Source of the DNA: UBA6168 sp041752395
GTDB taxonomy: Bacteria > Bacteroidota > Bacteroidia > Chitinophagales > Saprospiraceae
Direction of reading: 5' to 3'
Length of the DNA stretch: 7,097 nucleotides
Assembly: GCA_041752395.1 (NCBI GenBank)
Contig: JBGSWN010000055.1
Location: 1-7,097 of the forward strand
Shown here: in pieces, positions 4,585 through 7,097 of the stretch
How positions within the stretch are numbered: the first letter of the stretch is position 1
Layout of the letters: each line of letters starts with the position of its first letter
The notes under the pieces: model-generated
Databases searched by the model: none
Seen by the model: the letters and a program-made list of their open reading frames with translations, nothing else
Told to the model about the DNA's origin: nothing
Made by a program: the position numbers and the translations under genes

Positions 4585-7097
4585 ATGAAGAAACATATCA
4601 AGCGAGGATTTTTGGGGATGGGTATTTTGGTAGCGGTGATAGTGGTGGCCGCTATCGTGATTGCTGCTTTTTTTCAAGATGCGGTGGGGAAAAGGCTTAT
4701 CGCCGTGCTGAATAAACAGCTTAAAACGGAGGTCAAAGTGCGCAGTTTTGACCTGTCTTTGCTGCGCAATTTCCCAGACGCAACGGCCAGCCTGAAGGAC
4801 GTGACCGTGATGGGCCTCAACAAAAAACCGCTGCTCGAAGCCAAGGAATTAGCCTTTAATTTCCGCTTGCTCAGCCTTTTTGAAAAGCAGGTGAAAGTGC
4901 ATTCTGTGGCCATTAACGACGGCGCCCTGGATGTTTGGGTGGACAAATCCGGCAATGCCAACTACGATATTTTCAAACCCTCCAAGTCGGATGAGGGGGA
5001 CGACCAGTTCAATATTTCCCTCGAAAAGGCAACGCTGAAGCAAATCGGGCTTTCTTACCACGACCTGAAATTGAAGCAGGAAATTCAGGCGCAAGTCGAG
5101 ACAGCCACTTTCTCAGGGCTGTTATCCAGTGAGAAATTTGACCTGAAAAGCGCTGTGCGGCTGGCCTCCAATTTTGTGGAAATGGATGGCGAGCGCTACA
5201 TCGTTGGCAAGCGGGGTGGCCTCGATGCCACGATTTCCGTAGATTTGAAAAAGGGCAAATACCAGTTCACCGACGCCAGGGTTTTTGTCGAAGAGAATGT
5301 TTTTGATGTCAAAGGCTTTGTAACCTCCAAAAAAAGCACCTCCGAATTTGACCTCAGCGCCACTGCCGAAGATGCGAGCTTGGAGTCGGTCATCGCCTTG
5401 CTGCCAGCGCAATATTTGAGTGCGCTCGGCGATTTCACCAGCACTGGCCGGTTCAAATTCACTTCGTTCATCAAAGGAAAACTCAGCGCCACAGAGCGGC
5501 CTGCCATTGATTTTGCTTTCGGCCTAGACAATGGCAAAATATCCAGCCCACGCCTCGAAGAGCCTTTCACGGATGTGTCCTTCGATGCTAAATTCACGAA
5601 CGGCGAAGGGCGGAACAACCAGCAATCCGTCTTCGAAATCAGCAATTTCAAGGGCTACCTCAACCGCCAACTCATCACCCTCAGCCTGAAGGTCGAGGAC
5701 CTAGACGACCCTCAAATTGACCTCAAAGCTGATGGGATACTGCCAATCGGCTACATGTACGGCCTGCTCAACAACCCCGGCATCAAGGGTGGCGATGGTA
5801 AAATCGAAATCCAAAACCTCTCGCTCAAGGGATACTACAGCGACATGATTGACATCAACAAGGTCAGGTCCGTGGTCATGAGCGGCGATGTGATTCTCGA
5901 TGATGCTGAACTCGAAATCAATGGGGAGAAAATCATTTTTGACCGCGGGAAACTACTGCTACGGGACAACCTGCTCACCCTCGAAGACCTGAAAATGGAA
6001 GGCGCAGGCAGCGACATCCTGCTCCGTGGTTCGGTGAGCAACCTGCTGCCCGTGCTGCTCGCCGACTCCCTCAACACCGAAAACGCCGTGCTGGAATTCA
6101 CCGCCGAACTGCTTTCGCCCAAAATGGACGTGGCCCGCCTCGTGAAAATCGGTGATGTGCCCGTGCAGGAGGGTGATGTGCAGCCTGCCGTTTTCGACTC
6201 GCTGAACGTGGTCAAAAACGACCGTCACCACCGCATCACCGACCTGCTTCACGGTAGTTTCAATGCCAAGGTGGACGAGTTTGTGTACAATAAAATTGAG
6301 GGTACGGACTTCGTTGGCAAGCTGAATTTTGAAAAAGCGCAGCTGCAAATCGAGGGAAGTGCCAAGGGCATGGACGGTGCTTTCGACCTGGACGGCATTG
6401 TTTTCTTCGAAAAAGAACCCCGCTTGGAGGCCAAGCTCGACTGCCAGATGATTGATGTGAAAAAATTTTTCCAGCAAACCGAGAATGTCGGGCAAACAGT
6501 GCTCAAGGCCGAAAACATCTCTGGCGACATGAATTCCAAGATGTTCATCCAAGCTTTTTGGGATTCGACAGGCGTTTTCCAAATGGACAAACTGCACGTT
6601 TGGGCTGGCATCGGCATACGCAGTGGGGAGCTGAAAAACTTCAAGATGTTGGACGAATTCGCCACCTATGCCAAAATCCAAGACCTCCGCAACGTCCGCT
6701 TCGAGGACATGCAAAACTGGCTGGAGGTGAAAAACGGCATATTTTACATGCCCGCCATGTTCCTCCAAAACAACGCCATGAACATGACCGTGGGCGGTCA
6801 GCAGAGTTTTGACGACAAGATTGATTACGGCATCAAGGTGAACGCAGGGCAGGTGTTGGCCAACAAATTCAAGAATGGCAACAAAAATGTGGAGTCCATT
6901 CCCGCCAAGGAAAACGGTTTTTTCAACCTCTATTTCCACCTTACTGGCACACTGGACAAGTACAAATATGCCACGGATAAGCGAAAAGTCAAGGATATGT
7001 TCGACCGGAGCGAGACCCAGAAACGGCTCATCCGGGCACAGCTCATCAAGGTTTTCGGTGCTCCGCTGAACATGGTGAAAGAACCGAAAGGCTGGGA
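4585..7097 (+). CDS. AsmA-like membrane-anchored protein, 3'-partial
   Basis: The frame is open from ATG 4585 to the window edge (837 full codons), with no stop seen. Residues 1-7 are basic (MKKHIKR) and are followed by one hydrophobic segment at about 8-29, a signal-anchor placing the rest in the periplasm. An AsmA N-terminal domain follows: LNKQLKTEVKVRSFDLSLL, then NFPDATASLKDVTV, then GALDVWVDKSGNANYDIFKP, the DG-x-NYDI-type motif common in the family. The middle is repetitive beta-strand sequence (SGDVILDDAELEING, ILLRGSVSNLLP), as in the long hydrophobic grooves of AsmA/TamB/YhdP relatives. Residues about 660-765 fit the AsmA-like C-terminal region, including FKMLDEFATYAKIQDL and LEVKNGIFYMPAMFLQNN. 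Family members are linked to phospholipid transport between inner and outer membrane and to outer-membrane assembly; the exact role here is unknown. Bacteroidota members are often somewhat longer, so little is probably missing. Its composition (about 48% GC in one sampled line) and function suggest an ordinary chromosomal gene unrelated to the caspase module. No Shine-Dalgarno precedes the start. Confidence 0.88.
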   Translation, partial: MKKHIKRGFLGMGILVAVIVVAAIVIAAFFQDAVGKRLIAVLNKQLKTEVKVRSFDLSLLRNFPDATASLKDVTVMGLNKKPLLEAKELAFNFRLLSLFEKQVKVHSVAINDGALDVWVDKSGNANYDIFKPSKSDEGDDQFNISLEKATLKQIGLSYHDLKLKQEIQAQVETATFSGLLSSEKFDLKSAVRLASNFVEMDGERYIVGKRGGLDATISVDLKKGKYQFTDARVFVEENVFDVKGFVTSKKSTSEFDLSATAEDASLESVIALLPAQYLSALGDFTSTGRFKFTSFIKGKLSATERPAIDFAFGLDNGKISSPRLEEPFTDVSFDAKFTNGEGRNNQQSVFEISNFKGYLNRQLITLSLKVEDLDDPQIDLKADGILPIGYMYGLLNNPGIKGGDGKIEIQNLSLKGYYSDMIDINKVRSVVMSGDVILDDAELEINGEKIIFDRGKLLLRDNLLTLEDLKMEGAGSDILLRGSVSNLLPVLLADSLNTENAVLEFTAELLSPKMDVARLVKIGDVPVQEGDVQPAVFDSLNVVKNDRHHRITDLLHGSFNAKVDEFVYNKIEGTDFVGKLNFEKAQLQIEGSAKGMDGAFDLDGIVFFEKEPRLEAKLDCQMIDVKKFFQQTENVGQTVLKAENISGDMNSKMFIQAFWDSTGVFQMDKLHVWAGIGIRSGELKNFKMLDEFATYAKIQDLRNVRFEDMQNWLEVKNGIFYMPAMFLQNNAMNMTVGGQQSFDDKIDYGIKVNAGQVLANKFKNGNKNVESIPAKENGFFNLYFHLTGTLDKYKYATDKRKVKDMFDRSETQKRLIRAQLIKVFGAPLNMVKEPKGW

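Noticed and set aside
5959..6939. 326-codon open frame on the - strand opposite the AsmA-like gene
   Set aside because: Its His/Val-rich translation is typical of a mirror frame of a real gene, and the + strand frame carries AsmA motifs through the whole stretch.

Overview
The window looks like a chromosomal stretch from a Bacteroidota bacterium, perhaps a Saprospiria-like lineage. The evidence is indirect. None of the start codons has a Shine-Dalgarno sequence. The tRNA gene has an upstream TATATTTG element that fits the Bacteroidota -7 consensus TAnnTTTG. The protein types (EAD11-TIR, long caspase-family protein, AsmA-like protein) are common in that phylum. I cannot assign a genus.

Layout: (1) nt 2-841, + strand, 5'-truncated: an AT-rich gene joining an Effector-Associated Domain of the EAD11 type to a TIR domain. 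(2) nt 842-921: an intergenic array of 9-nt units, about four direct and four inverted copies, which folds into one long hairpin. (3) nt 932-4261, + strand: a GC-rich 1109-residue protein with an N-terminal caspase/metacaspase-type protease (His88/Cys149), about 560 residues of mostly beta-rich unassigned sequence, and a C-terminal alpha/beta-hydrolase of lipase type (Ser921, Asp1061, His1088). (4) nt 4280-4312: a terminator hairpin shared by converging transcripts. (5) nt 4320-4394, - strand: tRNA-Val(UAC) with its own promoter. (6) nt 4585 to the end, + strand, 3'-truncated: a membrane-anchored AsmA-like protein.

The part of most interest is the pair at 2-4261. EADs, TIR domains, caspases and lipase-like hydrolases are recurrent parts of prokaryotic conflict systems (immunity or regulated cell death). 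A plausible reading is a two-gene module: the EAD11-TIR protein receives or relays a signal through homotypic EAD contacts, and the caspase-lipase protein is a two-headed effector whose protease may release or activate the lipase. The TIR domain seems to lack the usual catalytic glutamate, which favours an adaptor role. The module lies on the 3' side of a tRNA gene, a classic integration hotspot, and its first gene differs sharply in GC content from the second. The tRNA and AsmA genes look like ordinary housekeeping neighbours. The functional model is inference; the domain calls rest on motifs visible in the sequence.
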